Source: Bacteroidaceae bacterium
GTDB lineage: Bacteria > Bacteroidota > Bacteroidia > Bacteroidales > Bacteroidaceae
Direction: 5' to 3'
Length of the DNA: 64,000 bases
Assembly: GCA_900769465.1 (NCBI GenBank)
Contig: CAAGGT010000230.1
Span: 36,056 to 100,055, forward strand
Shown here piece by piece: positions 25,285-34,268 of this stretch (its first letter is position 1; every line of letters starts with the position of its first letter). The notes below the pieces were generated by a model. The model ran no database searches. It saw only the letters and a list, made by a program, of their open reading frames with translations, and was not told where the DNA came from. The position numbers and the translations under genes are program-made.

Positions 25285-28119
25285 ATGATGGAGAGAGAAG
25301 AAAAAGGTAAAATAGAGATATTCGGTGCGCGTGTACACAATCTCAAGAATATTGACGTGGAGATACCGCACGATTCGCTCACTGTGATAACAGGCCTCAG
25401 TGGCAGCGGCAAGTCATCCCTTGCCTTTGATACTGTTTTTGCCGAGGGACAGCGTCGCTATCTTGAGACATTCTCAACCTATGCACGTAATTTCCTGGGA
25501 GGAATGGAGCGCCCCGACGTGGACAAGATAACCGGTCTCAGTCCGGTGATTTCCATTGAGCAGAAGACAACGAACAAGAACCCGCGTTCCACTGTGGGTA
25601 CCACCACCGAGATATATGACTATCTGCGTCTGCTCTTTTCCCGCGCTGCCGATGCCTACTCCTATCTCTCGGGTGAGAAGATGGTGAAATATACCGAGGA
25701 GAAGATTCTTGAGCTTTTGCTCGATGCCTATGACGGAAAGCGCATATATATCCTTGCTCCGCTTGTAAAGAACCGTAAGGGACACTACAAGGAACTCTTT
25801 GAGCAGATGATGCGCAAGGGATATCTGAATGTGCGTGTCGATGGTGAACTGTGCGAGATGTCGCGCGGTATGATGCTCGAGAGATATAAGAACCACGATA
25901 TTGAGGTTGTCATAGACAAGCTTGCAGTTGATGCCAAGGATACCCAACGCCTCAAGCAGAGCCTGGCTACTGCACTTGTACAGGGCGATGGTCTGGTGAT
26001 GATAATGGAGATGCCGTCGGGTGAGATACGCCACTACAGCAAACGCCTCATGTGTCCCGTTACAGGGCTCTCCTACAAGGAACCCGACCCGCATAACTTC
26101 TCCTTCAATTCACCGCAGGGCTTCTGCCCAAAGTGCAAGGGATTGGGAGTGATAAGTTGTGTCGATGTAGACAAGGTAGTCCCCGACCGTAGTCTATCGG
26201 TCTATGACGGTGCTTTGGCACCGTTGGGCAAATACCGTCGCTCGTCAATCTTCCAGCAGATTGAAGCTGTGCTTGCGCGCTATGAGGCCGATTTGAAGAC
26301 GCCTGTCAACGAACTCCCCGACGAGGCGCTGGATGAGATACTCTACGGTTCGCCCGTTCCCTTGAAACTGAACAGCTCATCCGAGATGTTCTACGACAGC
26401 ATTGCCACATACGATGGTCTTGTGAAATATATACAACTGCAGAAAGACAGCAGCATGTCGGCCAAAGAATTGCGCTGGGCCGAACAGTTCTCTATGATGC
26501 AGACCTGCCCTGAATGTGGTGGCGCGCGCCTGAACAAGGAAGCATTGCATTATCGTCTTGCAGGCAAGAATATATCGGAGCTTGCATCAATGGACATATC
26601 CACTCTCGACGAGTGGCTCCAACAACTCGATGGCTCACTCACCGATAAACAGCGTGCCATAGCCGGGGAGATTGTCAAGGAGGTGAAGACACGCATAGGC
26701 TTCCTGCTCGATGTGGGACTCGGCTATCTCTCGCTCAACCGTTCATCGGTATCGCTGTCGGGTGGCGAGGGACAGCGCATACGTCTGGCCACACAGGTGG
26801 GCTCACAACTTGTCAACGTCTTCTACATTCTCGATGAACCCAGTATCGGTCTCCACCCCCGCGACAATGACAGGCTGATATCTTCGCTCAAGTCATTGCG
26901 CGATATCGGCAACACAGTGATAGTGGTGGAACACGACCGCGATATTATGCTCGCATCGGACTACATCATTGACTTGGGCCCAAAAGCCGGCCGCAAGGGT
27001 GGTGAGATTGTCTTTGCAGGCACTCCGGCTGATATGCTCAAGGGCGACACCATGACAGCGCGTTTTCTCAATGGAAAGGAAAAAATAGAGGTGCCGGCAG
27101 TGCGCCGTCCCGGGAACGGTCAGATCATAAGAATCACCGGCGCGCGCGGCAACAACTTGAAGAATGTGGATGTCGAGTTTCCGCTTGGCAAACTTATCTG
27201 TGTCACAGGCGTTTCGGGTGGCGGTAAATCATCACTCATAAACGATACCCTGCAGCCCATTCTGGCAAAGCATTTCTACCGTGCCTTGCGCGAACCGTTG
27301 CCATATGCCTCAATCGAAGGCATAGAACACATTGACAAGATTGTTGATGTCGACCAGTCGCCGCTTGGCCGCACCCCGCGCTCGAATCCCGCAACATATA
27401 CAGGCGTGTTCTCCGACATACGCAACCTTTTCGTGGATTTGCCCGAGGCAAAGATACGCGGATACAAGCCCGGGCGTTTCTCCTTCAATGTCACCGGCGG
27501 CCGTTGCGAGGCTTGTGGCGGCAACGGATACAAGACGTTGGAGATGAATTTCCTGCCCGATGTTATGGTGCCATGCGAGGTATGCCACGGCAAACGCTAC
27601 AACCGTGAGACACTTGAGGTGCGTTACAAAGGCAAGTCAATAGCCGATGTGCTCGATATGACAATAAATATGGCGGTTGAATTCTTTGAGAATGTCCCCA
27701 CAATCCTCAACAAGATAAAGGTGCTGCAGGATGTCGGTCTTGGATATATAAAATTGGGACAGCCCTCCACAACCCTTTCGGGTGGTGAGAGCCAGCGTGT
27801 GAAGCTCGCTACCGAATTGTCCAAGCGCGATACTGGCAAGACGCTCTATCTGTTGGATGAACCCACTACGGGCTTGCATTTCGAGGATATCCGCGTGCTT
27901 ATGAATGTCATCAACCGCCTTGTGGACAAGGGTAACACTGTGGTTATCATAGAGCATAACCTCGATGTTATAAAGATGGCCGACTACATCATTGATATGG
28001 GCCCCGAAGGTGGCCGTGATGGTGGCGTGGTAATGGCCTGCGGCACCCCCGAAGAGGTCGCCGCCAAAGGCGTCGGTCACACTGCAAGATATCTCAAAGA
28101 GGAACTCGAGAGGTTATGA
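25285..28119 (+). CDS. uvrA: UvrA-type excinuclease ATPase with altered first zinc site
   Basis: 944-aa nucleotide-excision-repair damage sensor with two ABC ATPase modules. Walker A motifs: GLSGSGKSS (K43) and GVSGGGKSS; signatures LSGGEGQRI and LSGGESQRVK; Walker B with LDEPSIGLHPRD and LDEPTTGLHFED. The second zinc module is intact (GRCEACGGNG...VPCEVCHGKRY). The first reads CPVTG...CPKCKG (from C257), with Thr where the second Cys of CPxCG is expected, so that site has only three cysteines. ATG at 25285 or 25288; an unusually strong AAGGAGGAG precedes it at 25268-25276. Bacteroidota often carry two UvrA paralogues, and this could be the second one. Confidence 0.9.
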   Translation: MMEREEKGKIEIFGARVHNLKNIDVEIPHDSLTVITGLSGSGKSSLAFDTVFAEGQRRYLETFSTYARNFLGGMERPDVDKITGLSPVISIEQKTTNKNPRSTVGTTTEIYDYLRLLFSRAADAYSYLSGEKMVKYTEEKILELLLDAYDGKRIYILAPLVKNRKGHYKELFEQMMRKGYLNVRVDGELCEMSRGMMLERYKNHDIEVVIDKLAVDAKDTQRLKQSLATALVQGDGLVMIMEMPSGEIRHYSKRLMCPVTGLSYKEPDPHNFSFNSPQGFCPKCKGLGVISCVDVDKVVPDRSLSVYDGALAPLGKYRRSSIFQQIEAVLARYEADLKTPVNELPDEALDEILYGSPVPLKLNSSSEMFYDSIATYDGLVKYIQLQKDSSMSAKELRWAEQFSMMQTCPECGGARLNKEALHYRLAGKNISELASMDISTLDEWLQQLDGSLTDKQRAIAGEIVKEVKTRIGFLLDVGLGYLSLNRSSVSLSGGEGQRIRLATQVGSQLVNVFYILDEPSIGLHPRDNDRLISSLKSLRDIGNTVIVVEHDRDIMLASDYIIDLGPKAGRKGGEIVFAGTPADMLKGDTMTARFLNGKEKIEVPAVRRPGNGQIIRITGARGNNLKNVDVEFPLGKLICVTGVSGGGKSSLINDTLQPILAKHFYRALREPLPYASIEGIEHIDKIVDVDQSPLGRTPRSNPATYTGVFSDIRNLFVDLPEAKIRGYKPGRFSFNVTGGRCEACGGNGYKTLEMNFLPDVMVPCEVCHGKRYNRETLEVRYKGKSIADVLDMTINMAVEFFENVPTILNKIKVLQDVGLGYIKLGQPSTTLSGGESQRVKLATELSKRDTGKTLYLLDEPTTGLHFEDIRVLMNVINRLVDKGNTVVIIEHNLDVIKMADYIIDMGPEGGRDGGVVMACGTPEEVAAKGVGHTARYLKEELERL

Positions 28120-28233
28120 GGCAAAAACTTCAAATGGAAACAAAGATATCCTTGCGGACCACTTTTCTTGCGTGACACGTACGCAACAACAAATGTGTAG
28201 ACTATAACTGAATTTTGATAATTGATAAATATT

Positions 28234-28977
28234 ATGGCAAAAGTTAGAATTTCAACGACAATGGGCGACATTACGGTGCGCCTTTACGACGAGACACCAC
28301 TTCACCGCGATAATTTCCTGAAACTTGCTTCCGACGGCTTTTTCAATGGAACTCTGTTCCATCGTGTGATAAAGGATTTTATGATTCAGGGTGGTGACCC
28401 CGAGAGCAAGAACGCTCCCGCAGGCAAGAATCTGGGAAGTGGTGGCCCGGGCTATAACGTGCCTGCGGAGATTCAGCCTGCCACGCTTTTTCACAAGCGT
28501 GGCGCTTTGAGCGCAGCACGTCTTGGCGACGAGGTGAACCCAACAAAAGAGAGTAGTGGCAGCCAATTCTACATTGTTTGGGGAAAGGTATATAAAGCAG
28601 CCGAACTGAAACAGCTTGAACACCAGATGAAGATGCAGCAGGAGCAGAACATCTTCAATGCTCTTGCTATGGAACGTCGCGAGGAGATTATGAACCTTCG
28701 CCGCAACCGCGACCGCGAGGGCTTGATGGAGCTCCAGGACAAGTTGGCTAAAATGGCAATGGAGAAAAGCAAGGAACTTGGTGCCTCTGCCTTCACGGCA
28801 GAACAGGTTGAGGCTTATACCACACAGGGTGGTACACCATTCCTCGATGGCGGATATACCGTGTTCGGCGAGGTAGAAGACGGTCTGGAGGTTGTTGAGG
28901 CAATCCAGAATGTGGAGACTTCAATGGGCGACCGTCCAAAGACCGATGTGGTGATGAATGTTACAGTTGTGGAATAG
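28234..28977 (+). CDS. Cyclophilin-type peptidyl-prolyl isomerase
   Basis: 247-aa cytoplasmic PPIase. Start MAKVRISTTMGDITVRLYDE at ATG 28234; a TTG 12 nt upstream is less likely. Conserved cyclophilin stretches: FHRVIKDFMIQGGDP (catalytic Arg), SSGSQFYIV and FGEVEDGLEVVEAI. A helical, charged insertion of about 65 residues (about 118-182, with LEHQMKMQQEQN and MNLRRNRDREG) interrupts the cyclophilin fold, as in many Bacteroidota homologues. No signal peptide. It stands 114 nt after uvrA and may share its transcript. Confidence 0.9.
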   Translation: MAKVRISTTMGDITVRLYDETPLHRDNFLKLASDGFFNGTLFHRVIKDFMIQGGDPESKNAPAGKNLGSGGPGYNVPAEIQPATLFHKRGALSAARLGDEVNPTKESSGSQFYIVWGKVYKAAELKQLEHQMKMQQEQNIFNALAMERREEIMNLRRNRDREGLMELQDKLAKMAMEKSKELGASAFTAEQVEAYTTQGGTPFLDGGYTVFGEVEDGLEVVEAIQNVETSMGDRPKTDVVMNVTVVE

Positions 28978-29050
28978 CAGTCATTTGTCGTTTTATAGTG
29001 AAAAATGGCTAAATGTCTAATGCAAAGCCCGGGATAAACCGATATCCGGC

Positions 29051-29129
29051 CTCTGTTATCCAATTGATAATACAGAAATCCAGTGATGGGAAAAGTGTGT
29101 GACGTTATATCGCGTTGCACACTTTTTTT
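29051..29129 (+). ncRNA. Small-RNA-like unit, copy 3 (diverged, weak promoter)
   Basis: Full-length match, by eye, to the two units at 33333 and 34190: begins with CTGTTATCCAATT, ends in a 14-bp stem including GU pairs (29091-29104 with 29113-29126) and a T7 run (29123-29129). Homology also extends upstream (shared AAAAATGGCTAAA at about 29001), but the -7 box is degraded to TATCCGGC. It may be a decayed copy now serving only as the terminator of the cyclophilin gene. It lies 230 nt upstream of the first tail-fibre-like gene. Confidence 0.5.
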
Positions 29130-29214
29130 GTATCTTATGCTATAACGCAGTTTCCCTGTCAAGCCATATCTCTGCTACACAATCCGATACAGAGCATTTC
29201 GATAGTGTCATTCT

Positions 29215-29249
29215 AGCAACCTTGTCCCTTTCTTTTGAATCTATATTTG
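29215..29249 (+). promoter_or_regulatory. AGCAACC-type promoter P1 of first tail-fibre-like gene
   Basis: AGCAACC (29215-29221), 20-bp spacer, TATATTTG (29242-29249). The box is preceded by ATAGTGTCATTC, also seen at P3. Predicted leader of about 100 nt contains GCCACAA pairing with TTGTGGC. Confidence 0.55.
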
Positions 29250-29358
29250 CAGTGCTTTTAACGGCGGACGCCACAATGCACTGTATTTATTCAATACTTG
29301 GTAACTTTATGCATACTCTTTGTGGCCCTTCCCTTTTGCTTAACCAAAAAAAAGTGAT

Positions 29359-32300
29359 ATGACAAAAGAAAAATTACAGAACAGTTACCGTTCTTTGAAG
29401 GACGGTGCAATGAGCGACTGGCATTTGGGCGACAGCCTTAACAACTACATCAAGGCTGGATACTGCATTGTAAGGATTGACCATGACGGTGCTGTTGCAG
29501 CCGGCCTCCCACTCAACCTTTGCAGCAAGGAACACTACATTGTCGGGCATCTCTTTGTCAGCGAGAGTGGCACTGACGACAAACTACAAAGAGGCAGAAC
29601 CATAGGACAGGTGCTGCTGTTCAATGGTTGCAACTCATCCACCACCGACATCTACCGCCGTTTGGGCAACTGCTCTGACGGCCAGTGCAACTGGGGTGGT
29701 TGGACGCAGATCACCGACAAGGAGCATCTTGACGAACTCCGGGAGAGTATACTCAATAACGGTGGTGTCTTGCCGGGCGATGCTGGAGCATTCCTCGGCC
29801 GCCTGCAAGGTACAAGTGAATTTAGTGATGCCGCAAAAGACCCTTTCAAGTTTTTGGGTACTTTCCTCAATATAAATGATTCCGACTTCAAGACAGCCTT
29901 GGACTCTTTACATTCGACTTCATCGGGCGAGTTTGAGGGTTTTTGGCGTGCAAAGGTAGGTTCTGATATTGTGGAGATACAGAATATTGCCGTAAACTAT
30001 AAAGATGACCGTTGGCTTCAGGTACTGAAATCAATGTACGGCTACAATGCAAGTACCTGTAACTTCAGCATTATGGATGGTGTGCGTTATAGAATTATGT
30101 ATCGTGAATATAAGAATGCTTCTTGGGGTGAGTGGAGGTCTATTACACAAGACAATGCAGATGCCATTACCGAAATCAAGAGCAAGGCTCTAAGAGCTAA
30201 AACACTTGAGTTAAAAGGTGATGGGCAGAAATTAGAACTGACAGGAAGCACTGTAGATGGAACAACATCTGTGGCGTTATCTATCCCTGCTGCTACTGAT
30301 GTAATGGCCGGTGCGATGAGTGCCGAGGATAAAGAGGTACTTAACACCTTGAGCATTGGTTCTTATGATACATATAATGACATAGAATTATTGGAGACCC
30401 CTGCAAGACTGAACAATACAGAGACTGTATCTTCGGGATATTCGGGCTATAAATATGATTTGTCTGCTGCTTATGGCAAGGGCTATAAGTATATCTATTT
30501 CCGAGGGTCTAATTTTACGGTGGACAATAATATTGTAAGAGGTCTTGTTGTTGCGGCAGATGGTTCGGTTGAGAGTTTTGTCAAGACATCCGAGCCTCTT
30601 ACTAATGGTTGGCAGAAACTGCCTATTACTCCCAATTCAGCCTATCTGAAAGCAACATATACCAAAGGCTTGCCGCCTGAGTCGTATGGTGAAGTGTTTA
30701 CACCGGAGTATATTAATTTAATAAAAACAGAAGGAGTAATAGACAGTGTAAATTCTCTTAAAGAAAATGTTGATATAATAAAGCAAGGTGCAGGTTTTAT
30801 ATCCTTTAATATGCTGAACCTTGATGACTTGCTTAATGGTTTTACACTCACTAGTGGAAAGATTGTCAATAACGAGAATGGTATTTTCTCAAATAAGCTA
30901 TACTTGGAAATTGGGAAGAGCTACACATTGAAAAATCTCCCGTTGTATATGATGGAGGGTATGGCCCTCGTTAAATCAGTTTTTGTGGCAAGATATGATG
31001 CGGAAGATAATTTCATAGAGAGAGATGCTGTAATGGTATCTACAGTCTCCGACTATAATACCGTCGTATATACTCCAACAAGTGATGCTGCATATTATCG
31101 TGTGCTTTTACAATCGGGATTTAACCAGGAACATCCCTTTGATGCAGGGAGTGCTATGATATATGAGGGTACGGATGATGTTGAAACTTTTATACCTTAT
31201 AAACCTGTATTTGTGTCGGAATATGATAAAATACAGGATGAAAAGTTTTCTAAATTAAATGTAAAAAAAGACAATGTTGTTGAGCAAATAGGTAACATTC
31301 TTATAACGGGTGCTTCTTTTGCCTATGACGGTAACACTTGGTTCTCAAAGGTTTGTAAAGCTCTTGGCGTCAAAGGTTATAACAAAGCCTTTAGCGGTGA
31401 AAGCATAAAGAATACAGCTATAAAAATGTTTAATGATGCACTTTATTCAAAAGCCGAATTTGAGGATTTTGATACATTGCTTATTATGCACGTTCATAAC
31501 CAAGATGTTTGTAATGAAACGGATTTGCAGGAGAATTATGCCGATTATGAGGTTTCTGCCTCAATGAGCTATTCACAAGCCTATGATTATGTACTGAAGA
31601 AGTATGCAGCAGAGTGTTATGCAGCTAAAGATGATAACACCTCAAAGTGGTATGGTACTCAATGTGGCAAGCCGTTCAAGGTTGTATGTATGACTCACTG
31701 GCACGATGCCCGTACTATATTCAATCAAAGTATTAGAAAACTTGTCAACAAGTGGGGTATTGGTCTTGTTGAACTTGATAAAGAAATCGGGTTCAGCAAA
31801 GAAATTCTTCATCCTGCAACCCTCGGACAGCAATCGGTGATGTATGCCCACGACACAGAGACTATTGATGGCGTTGTTTATGGTTGGCATCCGTCAAGAG
31901 AAGATGGAGCTTATATACAAGATAGAATTGCCGATGTTGTTGTCAGAACACTAAAAGGTAAGAGACAAGGCAGTGGTTACGTAATATCTGCTGACGCAAT
32001 TGAGCAAGGTAAATCTCTTATGTTGAGAGCATTGTTCATTGCTGCCGGTGCCGAGTATAACGATACGGATGCAGTGCAGATTAAAAACGTTAAATTTGAC
32101 GCGAGCGAAAATGTGGAACATTTGCCACATTGCTATTGCTTGAATGGCTTGGGTGATATATCTGAAGAGGAAATGCTAAAGATATATAACAACGGACGTT
32201 TTTATGGTGGTGTTTATGGTGCATTGTCCGGGATTGCAATTCGCACAAACCTTGGCCGAAGTGGTCCATCTAATTTTACAGGGGATTCGCCAGCTGTGGC

Positions 32301-32688
32301 ATACGCATCCGGGTGCACAACTATTTCACTATGCATCCCGACTGTTGGCTACGAGTCGACATTCTATGTAAAGAGCAATAATTATTTTAGCGATGCGACT
32401 AATCTTCGTGCAATATACGGCAGATTAGTTATGGAGAATAGTTATAGCAACACTTTTAATAATTGTGTTTCTTTGGAGCGAGTAAGAATACGCACAAGTG
32501 TAAGTGTATCGCTTGGCTCATCACCTTTGATAAACAAACAAAGTTTGTTATATGTGATTGAAAACGCTACTCCCGCAGCGGCCATCACAATAACACTGCA
32601 CCCCGATGCCTATGCACGCCTTGCCGATGATGCCGAGGTCGTTGCAGCACTGGAAGCGCAACCGCTGGTGAGCCTTGTCAGTGCATAA
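29359..32688 (+). CDS. Phage tail-fibre-like protein with SGNH hydrolase domain
   Basis: 1109-aa protein without a signal peptide or membrane segment. The N-terminus (about 1-125: HYIVGHLFV, GQVLLFNG, WGGWTQI) resembles pyocin-knob or tail-fibre domains. A fibre-type repeat motif IPAATDVMAGAMSAEDKEVL follows near residue 315. Residues about 645-865 form an SGNH/GDSL-like hydrolase domain: block I GASF (S653), MHVHNQD, and GWHPSRED (H844). The last 220 residues are repetitive and LRR-like, ending in the TITLHPDAYARLADDAEV tail known from Bacteroides phage and prophage proteins. It shares plan and promoter type with the 36182-38857 gene. No head, portal, sheath or integrase genes are nearby. 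Likely role: recognition and de-esterification of a surface glycan (inference). Confidence 0.65.
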   Translation: MTKEKLQNSYRSLKDGAMSDWHLGDSLNNYIKAGYCIVRIDHDGAVAAGLPLNLCSKEHYIVGHLFVSESGTDDKLQRGRTIGQVLLFNGCNSSTTDIYRRLGNCSDGQCNWGGWTQITDKEHLDELRESILNNGGVLPGDAGAFLGRLQGTSEFSDAAKDPFKFLGTFLNINDSDFKTALDSLHSTSSGEFEGFWRAKVGSDIVEIQNIAVNYKDDRWLQVLKSMYGYNASTCNFSIMDGVRYRIMYREYKNASWGEWRSITQDNADAITEIKSKALRAKTLELKGDGQKLELTGSTVDGTTSVALSIPAATDVMAGAMSAEDKEVLNTLSIGSYDTYNDIELLETPARLNNTETVSSGYSGYKYDLSAAYGKGYKYIYFRGSNFTVDNNIVRGLVVAADGSVESFVKTSEPLTNGWQKLPITPNSAYLKATYTKGLPPESYGEVFTPEYINLIKTEGVIDSVNSLKENVDIIKQGAGFISFNMLNLDDLLNGFTLTSGKIVNNENGIFSNKLYLEIGKSYTLKNLPLYMMEGMALVKSVFVARYDAEDNFIERDAVMVSTVSDYNTVVYTPTSDAAYYRVLLQSGFNQEHPFDAGSAMIYEGTDDVETFIPYKPVFVSEYDKIQDEKFSKLNVKKDNVVEQIGNILITGASFAYDGNTWFSKVCKALGVKGYNKAFSGESIKNTAIKMFNDALYSKAEFEDFDTLLIMHVHNQDVCNETDLQENYADYEVSASMSYSQAYDYVLKKYAAECYAAKDDNTSKWYGTQCGKPFKVVCMTHWHDARTIFNQSIRKLVNKWGIGLVELDKEIGFSKEILHPATLGQQSVMYAHDTETIDGVVYGWHPSREDGAYIQDRIADVVVRTLKGKRQGSGYVISADAIEQGKSLMLRALFIAAGAEYNDTDAVQIKNVKFDASENVEHLPHCYCLNGLGDISEEEMLKIYNNGRFYGGVYGALSGIAIRTNLGRSGPSNFTGDSPAVAYASGCTTISLCIPTVGYESTFYVKSNNYFSDATNLRAIYGRLVMENSYSNTFNNCVSLERVRIRTSVSVSLGSSPLINKQSLLYVIENATPAAAITITLHPDAYARLADDAEVVAALEAQPLVSLVSA

Positions 32689-32996
32689 TGAAACTGCGAA
32701 TTTAATTTTTAAGACAAAAGAACAGAAGAACAAAAGTAACCTCAACAAAGTAAAAGAATTAAACTGCCAAGAAATGGAGTTGTCACATGGCTTACATGCG
32801 ACAGTTTGTGTGGTACAAGCCGTGGTAATTGAAAAAACGCTTTTTCATAACCAGGCTTTACCATCCCAAGATATCAAAAATAAATTCCGATATTTCTCCA
32901 TTTCTCATAATCGCTATTTTATAGCAAATTTTATGTAACCAACGTCACGTTGGTTTATGTACTTCTGTCAAAATAACATATAAAACAAAAATTACC
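32689..32996. other. Gene-free stretch with dispersed repeat and small hairpin
   Basis: No coding signal. It holds the 25-bp dispersed repeat at 32712-32736 and a perfect 8-bp hairpin, AACCAACG with CGTTGGTT (32937-32955), 41 nt before the 64-aa gene. A TGAAAAA/TTTTTCA hairpin at about 32829 could be a weak terminator. Confidence 0.45.
32712..32736 (+). repeat. 25-bp dispersed repeat, isolated copy
   Basis: Contains AAAGAACAGAAGAACAAAAG. It matches 24 of 25 bases of the right end (reverse strand) and closely matches the left end of the 264-bp inverted-repeat element at 51381-51644. The preceding AACTGCG is also shared with the left end there. Confidence 0.65.
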
Positions 32997-33191
32997 ATGA
33001 ATAGATTAGAAAAACAGGAGGGTGTCTATTACACCCAGAACATTGAGGACTTGCCAATTGAAGATCATGTGTTCTTTCGCGAGGGCAAGGGAGTGAGTGC
33101 AACCAATGAATATTACCGCCCTGCCACAACTGCAGAGTTGAATGATTGGGAAGAGTACAAACGTATGTGTGAGGTCTGCTCGCCCGTGTAA
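32997..33191 (+). CDS. Orphan 64-aa protein
   Basis: Small acidic, soluble protein starting MNRLEKQEGVYYTQNIEDLP with EYYRPATTAELNDWEEYKRM near the end. Unrecognised. Coding is supported by a plausible amino-acid mix, an ATG start after an A-rich leader, and its place 308 nt after the tail-fibre-like gene on the same strand. Small proteins often accompany fibre genes in phages, for example as assembly helpers, but nothing here proves that. It ends with two Cys (CEVC) and is followed by copy 1 of the small-RNA-like unit. Confidence 0.55.
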   Translation: MNRLEKQEGVYYTQNIEDLPIEDHVFFREGKGVSATNEYYRPATTAELNDWEEYKRMCEVCSPV

Positions 33192-33301
33192 TGAAATGTC
33201 TGTCATTTGATAATATTACAGACACTCTGTAGTGGCTGGCCGGTGTATCTGCCCTAAAAAATGTGGTTATTAATCGTGTAGTAAAAAATGGCTAAAACAG
33301 C

Positions 33302-33332
33302 TTGCGTGCAATAAAATCTTTTAATATCTTTG
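33302..33332 (+). promoter_or_regulatory. Promoter of small-RNA-like unit copy 1
   Basis: TTG (33302-33304), 20-bp spacer, TATCTTTG (33325-33332): an exact canonical Bacteroidota promoter. Start expected near 33338. Confidence 0.7.
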
Positions 33333-33415
33333 CGCTGTTATACAATTTTAAAAAAAGCAGTACCCTGTAAAGGGAAAAAGTGTGCCACGTTGTGATAACG
33401 CGGCACACTTTTTTT
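33333..33415 (+). ncRNA. Small-RNA-like unit, copy 1
   Basis: About 80 nt from an exact promoter to a strong terminator with no ORF. The 5' part CGCTGTTATACAATTTTAAA is identical to copy 2. A small hairpin CCCT-GTAA-AGGG (33363-33374) has a GNRA tetraloop, then the terminator stem (AAAAAGTGTGCCACGTT with AACGCGGCACAC, one mismatch) ends in T7. The 3' end lies just before the convergent ECF sigma gene, so it also serves as that gene's downstream hairpin. Target unknown. Confidence 0.6.
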
Positions 33416-33436
33416 AAAAGACCTTATCCCCAACGT

Positions 33437-33937
33437 TTAGTTCAAATAGTCCTTCAACTTTTCTTTGAGCAATTGACGCGAGATGTGAATACGTGTTTTC
33501 ACTGTTCCAAGCGGTATGTTGGTAATAATTGAAATATCCACATATTTGTGTCCTTTTATAAGTAACCTTATTAGTGTACCATAGTTGCCGGGTAAGTTAT
33601 CAATGGCGTTGTAAATCTCATCAACACAAATGTCGCAATCACTGTTCTGTGCATAAATATCCTTGTCTGTGAAAGGGATAACCTGCGCAAAATCATCAAC
33701 CGATTGATGTCTCTCCTCTCGGCTGTTGTTGCTGATAAATGTGTTGTGCATAATTTTGTGTGCCCATTTAATGAAACCATCCTCATTTTTCAGTTGGTGT
33801 GCGTTACTCAGCATTTTGAATGCCGTTTCCTGTAATAAATCATCGGCTCTGTCAAAATCCCACGTCAAGCAGTGCGCATAATGATAGAGTTTTCCCCTTG
33901 CAGCAATGTATAGTTCTGCAATCTCTCCTTTTTCCAC
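33437..33937 (-). CDS. ECF-type RNA polymerase sigma factor
   Basis: 166-aa sigma-70 family protein with region 2 (about 10-75; DFDRADDLLQETAFKMLS) and region 4 (about 110-162; YVDISIITNIPLGTVKTRIH, a helix-turn-helix). No region 1 or 3, so an ECF sigma. Start is a GTG at 33937; no ATG precedes region 2. No anti-sigma gene is adjacent, unlike typical SusC-linked ECFs, so control must be elsewhere. It sits between the two tail-fibre-like genes whose promoters share an AGCAACC box, which makes it a candidate for recognising them (inference). Confidence 0.85.
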   Translation of the reverse strand: MEKGEIAELYIAARGKLYHYAHCLTWDFDRADDLLQETAFKMLSNAHQLKNEDGFIKWAHKIMHNTFISNNSREERHQSVDDFAQVIPFTDKDIYAQNSDCDICVDEIYNAIDNLPGNYGTLIRLLIKGHKYVDISIITNIPLGTVKTRIHISRQLLKEKLKDYLN

Positions 33938-33965
33938 TTTATTTCTGTTTTTTGAAATCTTATTA

Positions 33966-33973
33966 CAAACATA
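33966..33973 (-). promoter_or_regulatory. -7 box of ECF sigma gene
   Basis: Minus-strand TATGTTTG fits TAnnTTTG, 28 nt before the GTG start. No clear -33 element. Confidence 0.45.
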
Positions 33974-34154
33974 AACACTTAACTACCTTGTTTTGTTCTA
34001 TATTTTATAAAATTTTTCAAAAATAATGCTAAGTTTAACATTCTTTTACATATAAATGCGTGATATTTCTTAAAATAGCTTCGTTTGTCAATTATGACAC
34101 ATTGTAGCATTTATTTGCCAATCAATTGTTCATGTACAATAATTGTATCAAAAT

Positions 34155-34189
34155 AGCAACCTCGTGCGTTTGTGATGCGTATATCTTTG
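34155..34189 (+). promoter_or_regulatory. AGCAACC-type promoter P2, small-RNA-like copy 2
   Basis: AGCAACC (34155-34161), 20-bp spacer, TATCTTTG (34182-34189). No TTG at the canonical position, unlike copy 1, although the RNA it drives is the same family. Confidence 0.55.
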
Positions 34190-34268
34190 CGCTGTTATAC
34201 AATTTTAAAAAAGTAGTTCCCCGTAAGGGAAAGAATAGTGCCGCGTTATTGCAACGCGGCACACTTTT
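34190..34268 (+). ncRNA. Small-RNA-like unit, copy 2
   Basis: About 79 nt, collinear with copy 1: the same 5' segment after the -7 box, a CCC-GTAA-GGG hairpin keeping the GNRA loop, and a perfect GTGCCGCGTT/AACGCGGCAC terminator stem ending in T4. The stem lacks copy 1's mismatch. No ORF. Confidence 0.6.
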
